Made by a program: the position numbers and the translations under genes. A model generated the notes under the pieces. It did no database searches and had not been told where the DNA came from. It was given only the letters and a program-made list of their open reading frames with translations. A stretch of DNA of 21,026 nucleotides. Source: a virus. The stretch is from positions 1 to 21,026 of IMG/VR virus record IMGVR_UViG_3300042549_002202. One strand, given 5' to 3'. Shown in pieces: positions 18,919 through 21,026 of the stretch (position 1 is its first letter; each line of letters begins with the position of its first letter).

Positions 18919-20732
18919 ACATATTAACAATAGACTTCGAGACTTTTTATTCTCGTGAGTTCAGCCTAACAAAAGTTACCACAGAGGAATACATTCGTAG
19001 CCCCGAGTTCGAAACTATTGGCGTAGCCGTACAGATCAACGATGGTGAGCCCGAATGGTTTAGCGGGGATGCGGAGAGCATGCACCAGTTCCTCACCCGA
19101 TACGATTGGGCTAACAGTTTGGCGCTTGCGCACAACGCCCCGTTCGATGGCGCAATTTTGAAGTGGGTCTACGGACTCAGCCCCAAAGGTTGGCTTGATA
19201 CTTTATCTATGGGCAGAGCCTTGCATGGCACTAACGTAGGCGGTAGCTTGAAAGTGCTGTCAAACTATTACGGCCTTGGCGAGAAAGGCATAGAGGTAGA
19301 AAACGCATTAGGTCTGCGGCGTCAGGACTTCAGCCCCGCACAGTTAGAGCGTTATGGCGACTACTGTAAGAATGACGTCACGCTTACGTGGGAATTGTTT
19401 AACGCAATGTCTGCTGGCTTCCCCGCCATTGAGTTGCGCCTGATTGATTTGACTGTGCGCATGTTCACCGACCCTGTGTTGCAGTTAGATAGAGAGCTTA
19501 TCAAAGACCATTTGCTTAGTGAGAAGCAACGTAAGGAAGACCTACTCGAGAACTTCGACAAAGAAGATTTGATGAGCAACGTAAAGTTTGCCATTATCTT
19601 GGAAGGTTATGGCGTAGTACCACCGATGAAAGTCAGCCCCGCAACAGGCAAGCAGACCTATGCGTTTTCTAAAACAGACGAAGAGTTCAAGGCTTTGCTT
19701 GAGCATCCAAACCCACAGGTTCAAACTTTAGTGGCAGCAAGATTGGGCACTAAGTCTACGATAGAAGAGACAAGGACAGCTAGGTTTCTTGGTATTGCCG
19801 AGCGTGGCTCATTGCCTGTACCGCTACGCTACTATGCGGCACACACGGGTCGGTGGGGCGGTGACGATAAATTAAATCTGCAGAACTTACAACGCAACTC
19901 ACCTCTGAAGCATGCAATCATCCCCCCGGACGGATACATGATGATTGATTCAGACTCATCACAAATTGAAGCCCGTACGCTCGCATGGCTTGCGGAACAG
20001 GACGACTTAGTTGACGCATTTGATCGGGGTGAAGATGTATACAAAATCATGGCAACGGCTATTTATGGCAAGAAAATTTCGGAGATTACAAAGGACGAAA
20101 GGTTTGTTGGCAAGACCACTATCCTTGGGTGCGGGTACGGGATGGGCGCGGCAAAATTCCAAGCGCAACTTAAGAACTTCAATGTCACGATCGAATTGGA
20201 TGAAGCGAAACGGATTATTGACACATATCGAACTACGTATCCAAAGATTACTGAGTTATGGAAGTCTGCGGCGTCAGCCCTCAAAGCCATACTTCAGAAT
20301 CAGCAGACAACGTTGGGCCGAGGCGGTATTCTGAAGATTGAGGGTAGTGATGGAATCCTACTGCCTAATACCTTGTACCTACGCTACCCCAACCTACGCC
20401 TAATAGGGAATGACGAAGGGAAGTCTGAGCTGGTGTACGACACCAAGAAGGGCAAGGCAGTTATACCGACACGTATCTACGGCGGTAAGGTAATTGAGAA
20501 CGTGTGCCAAGCGTTAGCCCGTATCGTGATCGGTGAGCAGATGCTCATGGTTGCAAAGAAGTACCGAGTCGTGATGACTGTGCATGACGCCATCGCCTGT
20601 ATCGTGCCGACTGCGCAAGTTGATACAGCCAAGGAGTACGTTGAGATGTGCATGCGTACACGACCATCATGGGGCATGGAGCTACCACTTAACTGCGAAG
20701 CGGGAGCAGGAGCAAGTTATGGAGAATGTTAA
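18915..20732 (+). CDS. polA: Family A DNA polymerase with 3'-5' exonuclease
   Basis: 605 residues, phage-type with no 5'-3' nuclease domain. The N-terminal proofreading exonuclease has DFE (D7, E9), HNAPFD (D78) and YCKND (Y150, D154). The polymerase domain has motif A DSSQIEAR (D347-R354), motif B RFVGKTTILGCGYGMG (R396, K400, Y408) and motif C VHDA (H557, D558). Thus both active sites look intact. The residue aligned with E. coli F762, counted from K400, is Leu404, and the acid usually after HD in motif C is Ala559. It replicates the phage genome. The start overlaps the previous gene as ATGA. Confidence 0.96.
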   Translation: MNILTIDFETFYSREFSLTKVTTEEYIRSPEFETIGVAVQINDGEPEWFSGDAESMHQFLTRYDWANSLALAHNAPFDGAILKWVYGLSPKGWLDTLSMGRALHGTNVGGSLKVLSNYYGLGEKGIEVENALGLRRQDFSPAQLERYGDYCKNDVTLTWELFNAMSAGFPAIELRLIDLTVRMFTDPVLQLDRELIKDHLLSEKQRKEDLLENFDKEDLMSNVKFAIILEGYGVVPPMKVSPATGKQTYAFSKTDEEFKALLEHPNPQVQTLVAARLGTKSTIEETRTARFLGIAERGSLPVPLRYYAAHTGRWGGDDKLNLQNLQRNSPLKHAIIPPDGYMMIDSDSSQIEARTLAWLAEQDDLVDAFDRGEDVYKIMATAIYGKKISEITKDERFVGKTTILGCGYGMGAAKFQAQLKNFNVTIELDEAKRIIDTYRTTYPKITELWKSAASALKAILQNQQTTLGRGGILKIEGSDGILLPNTLYLRYPNLRLIGNDEGKSELVYDTKKGKAVIPTRIYGGKVIENVCQALARIVIGEQMLMVAKKYRVVMTVHDAIACIVPTAQVDTAKEYVEMCMRTRPSWGMELPLNCEAGAGASYGEC

Positions 20733-20829
20733 TTCTGTATGGCCTTTCCCGCCATTCCCGAATCCAAAAGATACGGGAACTAAACAACCCAAGTTCAACC
20801 CTGATAACCATGAGGATGCACCTGTATGA
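20719..20829 (+). CDS. 36-residue proline-rich protein
   Basis: ATG 20719, with AGGAG 6 bases upstream, overlaps the end of the polymerase gene by 14 bases and encodes MENVNSVWPFPPFPNPKDTG and a polar tail. It overlaps the next frame as ATGA. The good ribosome site and tight packing support it. WPFPPFPNP might be a short binding motif for a larger partner; function unknown. Confidence 0.55.
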   Translation: MENVNSVWPFPPFPNPKDTGTKQPKFNPDNHEDAPV

Positions 20830-21026
20830 CACTAATAGACAGAGGATGTTGGGAGCGAGGATGCGCTTGCCACGATGACAGAGACAAGTTTGATACTGTC
20901 GAAGTTGTACTGCGCAACGACGTGTTGGAGAAACCTGTGGGGAGATTCGCCAAGTTTACGGATGGCATTTGGCGTGAAGTAACTGATGGGTCTGCGGGAG
21001 TGTCCCTTTACACAACACCACCATTG
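20826..21026 (+). CDS. Phage protein cut by the window edge, unknown function
   Basis: The frame starts at ATG 20826 (ATGA overlap) and is open to the window end (67 codons seen). It begins MTLIDRGCWERGCACHDDRD, with three Cys and a His in the first 16 residues, a possible metal site, followed by a beta-type segment (FDTVEVVLRNDVLEKPVGRF). Family cannot be judged from this part. Confidence 0.6.
   Translation, partial: MTLIDRGCWERGCACHDDRDKFDTVEVVLRNDVLEKPVGRFAKFTDGIWREVTDGSAGVSLYTTPPL

Noticed and set aside
18964-18977. CTAACAAAAGTTAC within the polymerase gene as a twentieth repeat copy
   Set aside because: Two mismatches, one in the core, and it reads as ordinary codons of the conserved exonuclease region; not counted.

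Overview
The window is part of the genome of a tailed double-stranded DNA bacteriophage. Packaging and head genes (terminase, portal, co-chaperonin, scaffold-like and virion proteins) run leftward on the minus strand. A dense set of early and replication genes, ending in a phage-type family A DNA polymerase, runs rightward on the plus strand. The portal looks podovirus-like. Clear sigma-70 promoters (TTGACA/TATAAT with 17-base spacing), Shine-Dalgarno sites and GC stem plus T-run terminators suggest a Gram-negative, probably proteobacterial, host. No integrase, tRNA, insertion sequence or CRISPR array is seen.

Layout: 1-7167 (minus, read right to left) holds the small terminase subunit, large terminase subunit, portal, a small protein, a GroES-like co-chaperonin, a scaffold-like acidic coiled-coil protein, a conserved phage protein and a virion protein cut by the window edge. 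7168-7589 is the divergent control region. 7590-8623 carries three early genes and a terminator. 8691-9190 is a gene-free, repeat-rich region that could be an origin or control region. 9307-11411 is a cassette of ten mostly tiny genes from a strong promoter. 11541-16594 is driven by a near twin of that promoter and contains a MoxR/CobS-like AAA+ ATPase, a metallopeptidase-like plus VWA-domain protein and a DUF3150-like protein, with phage proteins of unknown function between them. 16596-17943 carries small proteins, including two ribbon-helix-helix-like proteins and a HTH-DUF3310 protein, and ends in a terminator. 18064-21026 starts at a new promoter and holds a VRR-NUC nuclease, small proteins and the DNA polymerase.

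The most striking feature is a 14-base inverted repeat, CTAACAAATGTTAG, present 19 times (11 exact, 8 with one mismatch) between 7424 and 17960. I found no copy in the late genes or in the polymerase module. It sits mostly at gene junctions. There it either supplies the stop TAA of one gene and the ATG of the next, or lies directly 5' of the next Shine-Dalgarno site. The first copy lies in the divergent control region and the last lies just before the terminator that closes the module. This resembles the stoperator sites of mycobacteriophage L5 and its relatives, where a repressor bound at many dispersed sites silences the genome, but the sequence, the symmetry and the start-codon overlap are different. 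A leucine at the 762-equivalent position of the polymerase, a state proposed to mark temperate phages, fits a phage that can be globally silenced. Two early promoters also drive matching leader modules with a short ORF starting at the predicted transcription start, followed by a hairpin.
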